A stretch of DNA of 64,000 nucleotides from DATDCY01 sp031406795 [NCBI: Candidatus Rokuibacteriota bacterium] (GTDB lineage Bacteria > JAUVQV01). Numbering within the stretch: position 1 is the stretch's first letter; each line of letters begins with the position of its first letter. Below, in pieces: positions 53,244 to 61,851 of the stretch. A program made the translations under genes and the position numbers. The notes beneath the pieces were generated by a model, which saw only the letters and a list, made by a program, of their open reading frames with translations, ran no database searches and had not been told where the DNA came from. Location: positions 1 to 64,000 of the forward strand of contig JANOHV010000151.1 of NCBI GenBank assembly GCA_031406795.1, read 5' to 3'.

Positions 53244-53840
53244 TTATATGTCACGCCGGTTCTCGATCGCCTTGGCGAGCGTCAGTTCGTCGATGTACTC
53301 GAGCTCGCCGCCCACGGGAACCCCGCGCGCCAGCCGCGTGACCTGGACGCCCAGGCCCTTGAGCTGCCTGCCCAGATACAGGGCGGTGGCCTCGCCCTCG
53401 AGCGTTGGGTTGGTGGCGATCAGCACCTCGCGGAAGGACCCGGCGCCGATGCGCTCGAGCAGCTCGCGAACGCGCAGCTGCTCCGGCCCGATGCCCTCCA
53501 ACGGGGAAAGCACCCCGCCGAGAATGTGGTAGAGGCCGCGGAAGCTCCGGGCCTTCTCGAGCGCGGCCAGGTCGTGGGGCTCCTCGACGACGCAGAGCAA
53601 CCCCCGGTCGCGCGACTGGTCGGAACAGATCGGGCAGAGCTCCTCCTCGGTGAGATTGAAGCAGGAAGTGCAGTCACGGGTCTTCTTCTTGACTTCGAGA
53701 ATCAGGCGAGCGAGACGCACCGCTTCCTCCTGGGGAAGCTTGAGGATGTCCAGGACCATCGTCTGGGCCGCCCGGCGACCGACCCCGGGCAGGCGCGAGA
53801 GTTCGGCGATCAGACGGTCGGTGCTTCTCGTGTAGCCCAT
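53244..53840 (-). CDS. recR: Recombination mediator RecR
   Basis: 198 residues, standard length. N-terminal helix-hairpin-helix (LSRLPGVGRRAAQTMVL), a four-cysteine zinc finger (CTSCFNLTEEELCPIC), a Toprim domain (LLCVVEEPHDLAALE and TNPTLEGEATALYL) and the C-terminal LARGVPVGGELEYIDELTL. It loads RecA with RecF/RecO during repair of gaps. It lies downstream of ybaB and dnaX in the widely conserved dnaX-ybaB-recR order. Confidence 0.97.
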   Translation of the reverse strand: MGYTRSTDRLIAELSRLPGVGRRAAQTMVLDILKLPQEEAVRLARLILEVKKKTRDCTSCFNLTEEELCPICSDQSRDRGLLCVVEEPHDLAALEKARSFRGLYHILGGVLSPLEGIGPEQLRVRELLERIGAGSFREVLIATNPTLEGEATALYLGRQLKGLGVQVTRLARGVPVGGELEYIDELTLAKAIENRRDI

Positions 53841-53954
53841 GAATTTCCTCTCCGCACCCTGCTCGCGAGAATGTTGTTACGCTCTATCACAACAACTCCA
53901 GATCCCGAGTTTGGGAAGTCTCCGACGTGTTAGGGCACAAGCCTCCATAGTCTT

Positions 53955-53971
53955 GCGGGCGAAGCGCCCGC
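53955..53971 (-). terminator. GC hairpin between ybaB and recR
   Basis: GCGGGCG-AAG-CGCCCGC (7-bp stem) sits just after the ybaB stop; no U-tract. The 134-base gap between ybaB and recR, with a GTTGTT/AACAAC inverted repeat near 53875, suggests recR may also have its own promoter. Confidence 0.35.
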
Positions 53972-53974
53972 ACT

Positions 53975-54283
53975 CTAGAAGAGGCCGGGGAGACCGGCGC
54001 CGCCGGTGACTTTCTTCATCGCCTGCTCGACTGCCTCGCGCGCCTTGCTCAGGGCCTCGTTCGCGGCGACCACGAAGAGATCCTGGAGCATCTCGACATC
54101 CTCGGGGCGAGCCGCCTCGGGATCGATCCGCACATCGAGAATCTCCCCCTTGCCGCTGGCGCCCACGGTCACCACGCCGCCGGCCGTGGCCTCCGCCCGG
54201 TGCCCGGCCATCTCCTCCTGCACCTTGAGAATCTGGGCCTGCATTTTCTGGGCCTGGCGCATCATCTGCTGCATCTGGTTCAT
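53975..54283 (-). CDS. ybaB: YbaB/EbfC-family nucleoid-associated protein
   Basis: 102 residues. Methionine/glutamine-rich N-terminal helix (MNQMQQMMRQAQKMQAQILK), the beta-sheet core VVTVGASGKGEILDVRIDP and a final helix. It binds DNA as a dimer and is nearly always encoded between dnaX and recR, as here. The alternation and length are normal. Confidence 0.95.
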   Translation of the reverse strand: MNQMQQMMRQAQKMQAQILKVQEEMAGHRAEATAGGVVTVGASGKGEILDVRIDPEAARPEDVEMLQDLFVVAANEALSKAREAVEQAMKKVTGGAGLPGLF

Positions 54284-54339
54284 GTCAGAGCCTCCGTTGG
54301 CACATTGCCGAGCGTTGCGGGAAACGGGCGGGTCGCCGG

Positions 54340-56025
54340 CTAGGGGTTGATCTTTACTTCCACCACCTGCGCCTGGAGGATCTCGGCAGCCCAGCCGGTC
54401 GCGGGAGCATTGAGCGCCTCGTGCCGGTGCTTACGGTGCACGTCGGTCTCGCGCGCGGCGGGGCCTGCCGCGTCGGGCTCCCCGCCTTCTCCGGCGATGG
54501 TCAAGAGGCGAACCTCGGTGCGCGCGCCGAGCAATTCCCGGGCGACCGTCCGCAGGAAGGTGATGTTCTGCGTCTCCCTCGCCGTCTCAAGAAAGAAGCC
54601 GTCCTGCGGCGCGAAGCCGATCTCGAGCACCCCGTCCCCGGCTTTGATCAGCCGTCCGTGCTCGAGAAACCCGGCGAGCATCCCTTTCTCGCGCTGCACC
54701 CGCTCGACAAATCGGGCAAAGAGATCATCGGCGGCGGGAGTGCTTGAAGTCCCCGGGAGAGCCTCAGGGGACGCGACCACCGGCGGCGTCCGTTCAGCCT
54801 CGTGCCGCGTCGCCGCCATGGGTACCGACGACTCCGGGGACGCGGCGGTTCCGGGGGTCGGCGCGGACCACCCCCCCGCGGCGAGCCGCCGCTCGAACTG
54901 CTCGAGCCGCTCCAGGAGCGCCGCGATCTCCTGCACCTCCTCGAGGCGTACCGCGCGCAGCACCGCCAGTTCCAGCAGCATCCGGGGAAAGGTCGCGTTG
55001 CGCACCTCGGTCTCGACGCGCAGGAAGATTTCGAAGAGCGATTGCAGGTGCCCGGGGCTCGCTGCGGCCGCCAGGGGCTGCAACTCGGCGAGCGTCTCCG
55101 GCGTCACCGGGATCAAGTCGACCGCCTCGGGGGCGGCACGCAGCACCGCGAGGTTGCGCAGCATCCCCAGCACCTCTCGCGCGAACACGCGGGCGTCCAT
55201 CCCGAGAGCGGCTACGGCGTCGAGCGTCGCCAGGCAGGCCGCCCCGCTGCGCCCGAGCAGATCGGCGCAGAAGGCCATCAGAGTCTTCTCCTCGGGGAGC
55301 CCGAGGGCCGTGGCGACTTCCTCGTCGCGCACCGTGCGGCCGCAGTAGGCCACCACCTGCTCGAGCAGGCTTTCGGCGTCGCGCATGCTTCCTTCGCCCG
55401 CCCCGGCCACCGCGCCAAGGGCCGCCGGGCTCATCACGATCCCCTCGGCCTCGACGATGCGTCGCAGCTGCTCGACGATCTCGGCGCGATCGAGCAGTCG
55501 AAAGTCGTAGCGCTGGCAGCGCGACTGGATCGTGATCGGCACCTTGTGCAGGTCGGTCGTCGCAAAGATGAACTTGACGTAGGGGGGCGGCTCCTCGAGT
55601 GTCTTGAGGAATGCGTTGAACGCCTCCTTGGTGAGCATGTGGACCTCGTCCACGATGTAGATCTTGTAGCGCGCCGACGCGGGGGCGTAGTTGAGACTCT
55701 CGCGCAAGTCCCGGACGTCCTCGATGCCGCGGTTGGAGGCCGCGTCCATCTCAACGATGTCCATCGCGCTGCCCGCCGTCACTTCCTTGCAGAGACGGCA
55801 CTCGTTGCAAGGCTCCGGCGACGGACCATGCTCGCAGACGAGCGCTTTGGCCAGGATGCGCGCGGTGGTGGTCTTGCCGACGCCGCGACCGCCGGTGAGC
55901 AGGAAGGCGTGGGGTACGCGGTTCTCGCGAATGGCGTTCTGGAGCGGGCGCGTGACGTGCTCCTGGCCCACGACATCCGCGAACCTCTGCGGGCGCCATT
56001 TCAGGGCGAAGACCTGATAGGACAC
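54340..56025 (-). CDS. dnaX: DNA polymerase III subunits gamma/tau
   Basis: 561 residues from GTG 56025 with GGGAGGATC upstream. Walker A GGRGVGKTTTAR, a zinc module (CEHGPSPEPCNECRLC), Walker B region YIVDEVHMLT and SRC motif TIQSRCQRYDF. A Pro/Ala-rich linker near residue 380-430 separates the clamp-loader part from a tau-like C-terminal domain. I see no A-rich slippery site for frameshifting to gamma. It loads the sliding clamp and couples the helicase and polymerase. SRP RNA lies just upstream on the same strand. Confidence 0.96.
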   Translation of the reverse strand: MSYQVFALKWRPQRFADVVGQEHVTRPLQNAIRENRVPHAFLLTGGRGVGKTTTARILAKALVCEHGPSPEPCNECRLCKEVTAGSAMDIVEMDAASNRGIEDVRDLRESLNYAPASARYKIYIVDEVHMLTKEAFNAFLKTLEEPPPYVKFIFATTDLHKVPITIQSRCQRYDFRLLDRAEIVEQLRRIVEAEGIVMSPAALGAVAGAGEGSMRDAESLLEQVVAYCGRTVRDEEVATALGLPEEKTLMAFCADLLGRSGAACLATLDAVAALGMDARVFAREVLGMLRNLAVLRAAPEAVDLIPVTPETLAELQPLAAAASPGHLQSLFEIFLRVETEVRNATFPRMLLELAVLRAVRLEEVQEIAALLERLEQFERRLAAGGWSAPTPGTAASPESSVPMAATRHEAERTPPVVASPEALPGTSSTPAADDLFARFVERVQREKGMLAGFLEHGRLIKAGDGVLEIGFAPQDGFFLETARETQNITFLRTVARELLGARTEVRLLTIAGEGGEPDAAGPAARETDVHRKHRHEALNAPATGWAAEILQAQVVEVKINP

Positions 56026-56106
56026 AGCCGATCCTCCCTCCCTGTCGCGCGTCGCACTCCCTTGCCCGAAAAACGCGGGCCGGCATCGACCGACGGGACC
56101 GGTTCA

Positions 56107-56213
56107 GGCCAGGCACCCCTGCGGCACCCGGGAGATCCTGTTTACCGCTGCTTCCTTCCGGACCTGACGGGTTTCACAAGTTCCCGCCGCGCAGGACCAG
56201 ACCATCCCCGGCC
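56107..56213 (-). ncRNA. ffs: Small (4.5S-type) signal recognition particle RNA
   Basis: The minus strand contains the invariant domain IV core GTCAGGTCCGGAAGGAAGCA with the GGAA tetraloop, and GTAAACAGGATCTCCCGGG after it. The ends GGCCGGGG and GCCTGGCC pair to close the rod. It is located between tRNA-Ser and dnaX, its common place. Boundaries are estimated to within about five bases. Confidence 0.93.
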
Positions 56214-56248
56214 TCGCCGGCCGATGTCGGCCCGCGTTCAACCTTCCG

Positions 56249-56341
56249 TGGCGGAGAGAGTGGGATTTGAACCCACGAGGCAGCTTATGACCGCCTACAC
56301 GCTTTCCAGACGTGCTCCTTCGGCCGCTCGGACATCTCTCC
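56249..56341 (-). tRNA. tRNA-Ser (GGA)
   Basis: 93 nt with encoded CCA. The acceptor GGAGAGA/TCTCTCC is perfect, the anticodon loop CTGGAAA gives GGA, and the long variable arm is as expected for serine. Confidence 0.96.
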
Positions 56342-56565
56342 GCCGGCAAAAATAGCTGAATTGGTCGGAAAACGCAAGGAAATCACACGGAGGAGAGTGG
56401 CAAAGCGCACCTCGGACCTAATCCGGTTATGAACTGGACCGATCAGAGAAGGAGCGGCGAAGCCACGACGCAGTACCGGGTTGCGATCCGATCGCAGCCC
56501 GAACTCGAACCGCGAGCCCAAGGGGTCCGCAGCCCTCGATCAATCTAGTCGCGAGCGGTTCGAGT

Positions 56566-56656
56566 TGGCGGAGAGGGTGGGATTTGAACCCACGAGCACC
56601 TTTAGAGCGCTACCGCTTTTCGAGAGCGGCGCCTTCGGCCACTCGGCCACCTCTCC
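56566..56656 (-). tRNA. tRNA-Ser (CGA)
   Basis: 91 nt with encoded CCA. The acceptor GGAGAGG/CCTCTCC is perfect, the anticodon arm CCGCT-CTCGAAA-AGCGG gives CGA, and it has a long variable arm. The 224 bases between it and tRNA-Ser(GGA) contain no gene I recognise. Confidence 0.96.
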
Positions 56657-56690
56657 GTTTTTCAGTATAGCACGGATCGGCGCCGGAGGT

Positions 56691-57164
56691 TCACCGCTGC
56701 AGCCGCCGGGCCCGGCGTTCGCGAAAGAATTCCCGCAGCAGCTCCTGGCTTTCGGCCTCGAGCACTCCGTGGATGATCTCGGCCCGATGGTTCAACCGCG
56801 GGTCATCGAGGATGCGGTAAAGGGTTCGGGCCGCGCCGCCCTTGGGGTCCGGCGCGCCGAAGACCACGCGGGCGACACGTGCGAGGACCAGAGCCCCGGC
56901 GCACATCGCGCACGGCTCGAGGGTGGCGTAGAGCGTTGTGCCAGGGAGTCGGTAGTTTCCCAGCCGCCGGGCGGCGCGACGCAGCGCGACGACCTCGGCA
57001 TGAGCGGTCGGGTCGCATCCGCCGGCCGGCCTGTTGTAGGCGCGTGCGATTACCTCGCCGTCGGCGGCGACGAGAACCGCCCCGATGGGGACCTCGTCGG
57101 CGCGGCCGCCGCGTGCAGCCTCGCGCAAGGCCAGGCGCATATAGTGCTCGTGCGGGAGCCTCAC
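56691..57164 (-). CDS. tadA: tRNA-specific adenosine deaminase
   Basis: About 157 residues from GTG 57164, chosen because family members start shortly before the EHYMRLALREA helix; ATG 57140 is an alternative, and a TTG at 57221 would add 19 residues. Zinc-site motifs are AHAEV and PCAMC, with the catalytic glutamate in the first. It converts A34 to inosine in tRNA-Arg(ACG). That very tRNA gene lies immediately upstream on the same strand (end at 57225), so enzyme and substrate could be on one transcript. Confidence 0.93.
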   Translation of the reverse strand: MRLPHEHYMRLALREAARGGRADEVPIGAVLVAADGEVIARAYNRPAGGCDPTAHAEVVALRRAARRLGNYRLPGTTLYATLEPCAMCAGALVLARVARVVFGAPDPKGGAARTLYRILDDPRLNHRAEIIHGVLEAESQELLREFFRERRARRLQR

Positions 57165-57224
57165 GCCGGCCGGCTTCGAAAAAGATAGGGGACCGCGGCG
57201 GGTTCCGCCGCAGCCCCCCAATCA

Positions 57225-57301
57225 TGGTGCGCCCTGCAGGATTCGAACCTGCGACCTACGGATTCGTAGTCCGTTGCTCTATCCAGCTGAGCCAAGGGCG
57301 C
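57225..57301 (-). tRNA. tRNA-Arg (ACG)
   Basis: 77 nt with encoded CCA. Acceptor GCGCCCT/AGGGCGC, anticodon loop CTACGAA giving ACG, T-arm GGTTCGAATCC. A34 is the substrate of TadA, encoded just downstream. Confidence 0.97.
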
Positions 57302-57385
57302 GTCTAAAGCTCCACCACGTCCCGGCCGCGACGGCCCGGGCCAGGTTCGGAGTATACCCCGAATCCTGAAAATATTGTAGAACAT

Positions 57386-57478
57386 TGGCGGAGAAGCCGG
57401 GATTCGAACCCGGGTTCCCGGTTTCCCAGGAAACTCGCTTAGCAGGCGAGTGCCTTCAGCCAGCTCGGCCACCTCTCC
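57386..57478 (-). tRNA. tRNA-Ser (GCT)
   Basis: 93 nt with encoded CCA. Acceptor GGAGAGG/CTTCTCC (one G-T pair), anticodon arm CTCGC-CTGCTAA-GCGAG giving GCT, long variable arm. Confidence 0.96.
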
Positions 57479-57577
57479 ACATTCGCTGTCGCCGGCCGGG
57501 TGCCATCCCGGCGGTTTCTTCATCAATTCATCGCGCCAGGCTCAACCCCTGCGCCCCCCGCTTCGTGCGCCCGCTTG

Positions 57578-57669
57578 TGGCGGAGGGAGTAGGATTCGAA
57601 CCCACGGTCCCGTTCACACAGGACAACGGTTTTCAAGACCGCCGCCTTCAGCCTCTCGGCCATCCCTCC
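57578..57669 (-). tRNA. tRNA-Ser (TGA)
   Basis: 92 nt with encoded CCA. Acceptor GGAGGGA/TCCCTCC, anticodon loop CTTGAAA giving TGA, long variable arm. It is the first tRNA downstream of the promoter at 57830-57859. The anticodon is not TCA, so it is not tRNA-Sec. Confidence 0.96.
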
Positions 57670-57682
57670 CCGTGCAGCGTGC

Positions 57683-57800
57683 CGCTGAAAACGGCCCATC
57701 TGCGGCGTTCCCCTCCTCGCCAGCTCCCTGCGGCGGGCTCGAGCCCGCCTCAGTCGCCTGCTCGTCGGGCGCCTTGCATCTGGACCCGTTTGAGCGGTCC
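57683..57800. repeat. Dispersed structured repeat, copy 2
   Basis: Begins CTGAAAACGGCCCATCTGCG and ends GCGCCTTGCATCTGGACCCG TTTGAGC. The centre is a long palindrome (GGCGGGCTCGAGCCCGCC). It matches 1575-1690 in the same orientation. It lies between the tRNA promoter and tRNA-Ser(TGA), so it would be transcribed as leader RNA. Confidence 0.6.
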
Positions 57801-57829
57801 GCTTTTCTCAAGCAACAGCAAAGACGTAT

Positions 57830-57859
57830 ATTATACGTTATCAGTTGCGTTTCGTGCAA
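57830..57859 (-). promoter_or_regulatory. Sigma70 promoter of the serine tRNA cluster
   Basis: The minus strand has TTGCAC, an 18-bp spacer and a consensus TATAAT; the -10 sits within the palindrome ACGTATA-T-TATACGT (57824-57838). It points toward tRNA-Ser(TGA), GCT, tRNA-Arg and tadA, and lies just after the serS stop. Confidence 0.65.
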
Positions 57860-57862
57860 TGC

Positions 57863-59140
57863 TCAGGGCGCTTTGATCTCGGTTGCGCCGCCGAGATACG
57901 GGGCGAGCGCGGCCGGCAGGGCCACCGAGCCATCGGCGCGCTGACCGTTCTCGAGGATCGCCACGACGGTCCGGCCGATCGCCAGGCCCGACCCGTTGAG
58001 CGTGTGCACGAACGCCGGTTTCGCCTTCGGCGAGGGGCGAAAACGGATGTCGGCGCGGCGCGCCTGGAAGTCTTCGAAATTGCTGCAGGACGAGATCTCG
58101 CGGTACCGCCCCTGCCCCGGCATCCAGACTTCGATGTCGTAGGTCTTGGCGGCCGAGAACCCCAGATCCCCCGTGCACAGCGCGACCACGCGGTACGGCA
58201 GTGCGAGCCGCTCGAGCACGACGCAGGCGTCGCGCGTCAACGTCTCGTGCTCATCGTAGGAGGTGGCCGGATCCGCGAACTTGACGAGTTCCACTTTGTT
58301 GAACTGGTGCTGGCGGATCAGCCCGCGCGTATCCTTGCCTGCGGCGCCGGCCTCGGCGCGGAAACAGGGCGTCCAAGCCACGTATTTGAGCGGAAGGCGG
58401 GCTCCGTCGAGAATCTCGCCGCGGTGGAGGTTCGTCACCGGAACTTCGGCGGTGGGGATCAGGTAGTACCCGGAAGGATCGATCCGGAAGAGCTCGGCCT
58501 CGAACTTCGGCAGCTGGCCGGTGCCGATGAGGCTCTCGCGATTCACGAGAAAGGGCGGCAGCACCTCGAGGTAGCCGTGCTCGCTCGTGTGCAGGTCGAT
58601 CATGAACCCGATCAGGGCCCGCTCCAGCCTCGCCCCGAGGCCGTACGAAACGCAGAAGCGGGCCCCGGAGATCTTCGCGGCACGCTCGAAGTCGAGAATG
58701 CCGAGCGTCTCCCCGAGCTCCCCGTGCCCCTTCGGTGCGAAATCGAACGACGGCGGCACGCCCCAGCGGCGTATCTCAACGTTCTGGTCCTCGCTGAGGC
58801 CGAGCGGCACCGAGGCGTGCGGCAGGTTCGGGACATTGCGCATCAACTCGACGAGCGCCTCGTCGTTCGCGCGCTGGCGCCCCTCGAGCGCCTGGATCCG
58901 GTCGCCGACCTCGCGCATCGCGGCGACTTCAGTCTGGGTCTCCTGGCCGCGCTTCTTGCTCGCGGCGATCTCCTTGGAGGCCGCGTTGCGCCGCGCGCGC
59001 AACTCCTCGATTTCGAGGATCAGCGAGCGCCGCTCGGACTCGAGCGCCTGGAACGGGCCCAGGTCGATCTCCATCCCTCTGACGGCGAGGCGCTCGCGCA
59101 GCGCATCGAGATTCTCGCGGACGAATTTCAGATCGAGCAC
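57863..59140 (-). CDS. serS: Seryl-tRNA synthetase
   Basis: 425 residues from GTG 59140, chosen because GGAGAGGAG precedes it and the protein then begins LDLKFVREN as the family does. The N-terminal coiled-coil arm that grips the long variable arm of tRNA-Ser is followed by the class II core: motif 2 with [20 protein letters not shown] and motif 3 with [16 protein letters not shown]. Its gene stands directly upstream, same strand, of the tRNA cluster containing four tRNA-Ser genes, which would allow co-expression. The enzyme also charges tRNA-Sec, relevant to the two selenoprotein genes here. Confidence 0.96.
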   Translation of the reverse strand: MLDLKFVRENLDALRERLAVRGMEIDLGPFQALESERRSLILEIEELRARRNAASKEIAASKKRGQETQTEVAAMREVGDRIQALEGRQRANDEALVELMRNVPNLPHASVPLGLSEDQNVEIRRWGVPPSFDFAPKGHGELGETLGILDFERAAKISGARFCVSYGLGARLERALIGFMIDLHTSEHGYLEVLPPFLVNRESLIGTGQLPKFEAELFRIDPSGYYLIPTAEVPVTNLHRGEILDGARLPLKYVAWTPCFRAEAGAAGKDTRGLIRQHQFNKVELVKFADPATSYDEHETLTRDACVVLERLALPYRVVALCTGDLGFSAAKTYDIEVWMPGQGRYREISSCSNFEDFQARRADIRFRPSPKAKPAFVHTLNGSGLAIGRTVVAILENGQRADGSVALPAALAPYLGGATEIKAP

Positions 59141-59200
59141 CGGTCTCCTCTCCGCCTTGTCTGACGTGACTGCCACATCTTATGACATCTGCCTCAGGGG

Positions 59201-60115
59201 CTACAGCGCGACTGCGAGCATCCGCTCGAGCGCACGAACCGCGCGCACCCTGATCTCTTCGGCGACTTGAATCTCGTTGTCTTCCTTTTCGAGGACCGAG
59301 AGGACGTCCTCGAGGTTCGTCATCTTCATGTTCGGGCAGACCATGGTTTCGAGTGCCGGATAGAAGCGTTTCCCGGGGTTCTCGGCCTCGAGCCGCGGGA
59401 TGATCCCGGTCTCGGTGCCCACGATGAACTCGGTCGCCGGATTCTCCTTCGCATACCGGAGAAAGCCCGTCGTCGAGAGCACCGCATCCGCGAGCGCCAG
59501 CACCTCGAGGCGGCATTCCGGGTGAGCCATGAATTTCGCCGCCGGGTGCAGCCGTCGCTGCTCGATCACGTGCTCCGGCTTGAGGCGGTGATGGGTCGGG
59601 CAGACGCCTTTCCAGAGGATCAGCTCCTTCCCCGGGAGCTTCGTCTGCAGATAGCGCCCCATGTTGCCGTCGGGGACGAAGAGCACTTTCTTGTCCGGAA
59701 GCGACTCGACCACCTGGAGCATGTTCGCCGAAGTGCAACAAATGTCGACCTCGGCCTTGATGGCAGCCGCCGTGTTGATATAGCAGACTGTCGGGGCGCC
59801 CGGGTGCTCGGCCTGCAGCGCCCGCAGCGCCTCGACCGTGATCGTGTTCGCCAGCGGGCAGCCGGCGTCCGCACGCGGCATCACCACTTTCTTCCCCGGC
59901 GAAAGGATCTTGGCGCTCTCGGCCATGAAGTGCACCCCGGCAAAGACGATCATGCGGGCGTCGGTCGCGGCCGCCTTCGCGGAAAGACCGAGCGAGTCGC
60001 CCACCAGGTCGGCGACCTGTTGCACCTCGTAGCGCTGGTAGTTGTGCGCAAGAATGATGGCTCGTTTCTCCCGCGCGAGCCGGCGGATCTCGTCGTGCAT
60101 CTTCCCTCGTTCCAT
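59201..60115 (-). CDS. nadA: Quinolinate synthase
   Basis: 304 residues (ATG 60115; ATG 60100 is also possible). The three [4Fe-4S] ligand cysteines are recognisable in ADAGCPLANT, HPECRLEVLALA and METMVCPNMKMTN-like context near the end; IILAHNYQR and HFMAESAKIL are further signatures. It condenses iminoaspartate with dihydroxyacetone phosphate in NAD synthesis. nadB and nadC are not in the window. The enzyme is oxygen-sensitive, fitting an anaerobe. Confidence 0.95.
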   Translation of the reverse strand: MERGKMHDEIRRLAREKRAIILAHNYQRYEVQQVADLVGDSLGLSAKAAATDARMIVFAGVHFMAESAKILSPGKKVVMPRADAGCPLANTITVEALRALQAEHPGAPTVCYINTAAAIKAEVDICCTSANMLQVVESLPDKKVLFVPDGNMGRYLQTKLPGKELILWKGVCPTHHRLKPEHVIEQRRLHPAAKFMAHPECRLEVLALADAVLSTTGFLRYAKENPATEFIVGTETGIIPRLEAENPGKRFYPALETMVCPNMKMTNLEDVLSVLEKEDNEIQVAEEIRVRAVRALERMLAVAL

Positions 60116-60169
60116 TCTTCTCTTTTCCCGTGCTTGTCGCGGCGCTCCCCGCCGCCTTACAATACCACC

Positions 60170-60667
60170 ATGACTTCATCGCGCGGCAGCAGGCCCGCCC
60201 TCATCGGCGACATTCTCAAGGAGCGCATAGACGCGCTCGGTTGGGAGGGCCGCCTGCACGAGGAGGAGGTACTCGCCAGCTGGGACGCGGCCGTCGGGCC
60301 GTCGATCGCCGCGCACGCCCGCCCCTCCCATATCACCGAGCACCGGCTGACCATTGTCACCGAGAGCCCGGTCTGGACCCAGCAACTTTCGCTGCTCAAG
60401 CCCGACCTGCTCCGGCGCCTCGCCGGGAACTTCGGCCCGGGAGTGGTCACCGACCTGTATTTCGTCACCGGGAAGATCGAGCCGGCGCCCGGGAACCCGC
60501 CCGCAGCGGCGGCGGCAGTGCCCCCGGCAGCCGTCGCCCTCTCTGCTGCGCTCGAGGGCGATCTAGCCGTCATTGCCGACGCCGGGGTGCGCGACTCGGT
60601 TCGCCGGCTCATGCTCGCCTCGCTCGCCAGGACCGGGACGCCGGAGCCGGACATCGACCCGGCCTAG
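60170..60667 (+). CDS. DUF721 (DciA-like) protein
   Basis: 165 residues from ATG 60170. The N-terminal ~95 residues fit the DUF721 fold (IGDILKERIDALGWEG, SWDAAVGPSIAAHARPSHI, LTIVTESPVWTQQLSLLKPD). DciA members load the replicative helicase DnaB; shorter relatives are of unknown role. A Pro/Ala-rich linker (EPAPGNPPAAAAAVPPAA) leads to a short helical tail. It is divergent from nadA and its end overlaps the convergent LysM gene by four bases. Confidence 0.82.
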   Translation: MTSSRGSRPALIGDILKERIDALGWEGRLHEEEVLASWDAAVGPSIAAHARPSHITEHRLTIVTESPVWTQQLSLLKPDLLRRLAGNFGPGVVTDLYFVTGKIEPAPGNPPAAAAAVPPAAVALSAALEGDLAVIADAGVRDSVRRLMLASLARTGTPEPDIDPA

Positions 60668-61809
60668 CGCGCCCGCAGCAGATGCCCGACCTGCACCTCC
60701 TGGATGCTGGTCGTGATCAAGGCCGTCGAGGTGTGCACGCCGGAGCGCAGTATTTGGAGTTCGCCCACGGTGACGCGGCCTTCGGGGGCAACCTCGCGGT
60801 AGATCGTGAAGTGCTGGCCCGGGGTGACGCCCGTTGACGTGCCGCGGTCGATGTAGGCGAGATCATACTCGCCGACCGCCTGCCGGTCCTCGTTGAAGGC
60901 CACGATCACGGCGTGGCCTACCCCGGCGGGGATGCACTCCGGCTGCACCCTGCCGGCGAGGACGTTGTACACGAGCACGTCGTCCGGGTCGATCGGCAGG
61001 AGATAGTCGCCGATGCTCGCCGCGTCGCTCAGGCCGCGCAGCGCCACCGTGGAGGTGCGTTCCCCGCGACAGGTGACTTCGGCGGTGCCGAGAATCCGGA
61101 CCAGCCAACCGAGGTACGCGCCCGTCAGCGGGTGGAAGATCCGACGGTCGGCGCGGACCACCGTGAAGCGCGCCCCCGCGGGGATCGGGGCGTTGACGAT
61201 GGCGGCATCGTCGGAGCCGAGCAGGGTCCGATCGTCCTGCGAGGCGACAATCGCGATCGATGGGAGATTGTCCGCGATGTAGCCGGCCGACCGGTAGAGC
61301 GAGGGGCTAACCACAGCAACCGGCCGCGCCGGTTCCACCGGCACCCCAGCGATGACTGCCTCGGCGGCGGCGGCCGCCCCGCTCGCCGCTGCGGCATCGA
61401 TGGCCGCGCCGCCGGCACCCTGATCGCTCGCCGCGACGGAAACTGCAGCGGTCTCGGTGCGGACGGCAGCGGCGCCCGCGTCCGAGACGCCGGAGTCCGC
61501 GCCAGCCCGGGCAGCCAAGCTTTCGCCGGCGCCACCCGCGCTCGCCGACGTTGCCGGCATCGGCACGAGCAGGGTGTCCCCGGGGAAAATGCGGTTGGCG
61601 TTCGTGACCTGCGGGTTCTCCCTGAGGATCTCACGCCAGCGCATCTCGTCACCGAAGATGCGGCCGGAGATCTTCGAGAGCGTATCGCCGCTGCGCACCA
61701 CGTAGATTTCGTACCCGGGCCGCTCCGCCGAGGTTGCCGGCACGGCGGACAGGATCAGCATTACGAGCCCGACCACAACCGCCTTTATTTCGACTGGTGG
61801 ATTCTGCAT
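60664..61809 (-). CDS. Exported LysM-domain protein
   Basis: 381 residues. A signal peptide (VVVGLVMLILSAVPATSA) is followed by one LysM domain (IYVVRSGDTLSKISGRIFGD to FPGDTLLVP, residues ~35-85), then a ~100-residue Ala-rich spacer. The remainder is beta-rich, with repeats of a soluble domain seen in LysM proteins of Geobacter (VRADRRIFHPLTGAYLGWLVRILG, TSTVALRGLSDAASIGDYLLP). It is expected to bind peptidoglycan in the periplasm; no hydrolase domain is visible. It follows ybgF closely (42-base gap) and could share its transcript. Confidence 0.85.
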   Translation of the reverse strand: MQNPPVEIKAVVVGLVMLILSAVPATSAERPGYEIYVVRSGDTLSKISGRIFGDEMRWREILRENPQVTNANRIFPGDTLLVPMPATSASAGGAGESLAARAGADSGVSDAGAAAVRTETAAVSVAASDQGAGGAAIDAAAASGAAAAAEAVIAGVPVEPARPVAVVSPSLYRSAGYIADNLPSIAIVASQDDRTLLGSDDAAIVNAPIPAGARFTVVRADRRIFHPLTGAYLGWLVRILGTAEVTCRGERTSTVALRGLSDAASIGDYLLPIDPDDVLVYNVLAGRVQPECIPAGVGHAVIVAFNEDRQAVGEYDLAYIDRGTSTGVTPGQHFTIYREVAPEGRVTVGELQILRSGVHTSTALITTSIQEVQVGHLLRAR

Positions 61810-61851
61810 CGCTTGTGTCCCTCGCTCCCGCCGTGCAGGTGGTTTGACCGA

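Noticed and set aside
54340-56025. Programmed frameshift site in dnaX for a separate gamma subunit
   Set aside because: No A-AAA-AAG-type slippery heptamer was seen in the linker region.
57578-57669. tRNA-Ser(TGA) considered as a tRNA-Sec gene, given the selenoproteins
   Set aside because: The anticodon is TGA, not TCA, and the acceptor stem has the normal 7 bp; selC must lie elsewhere.
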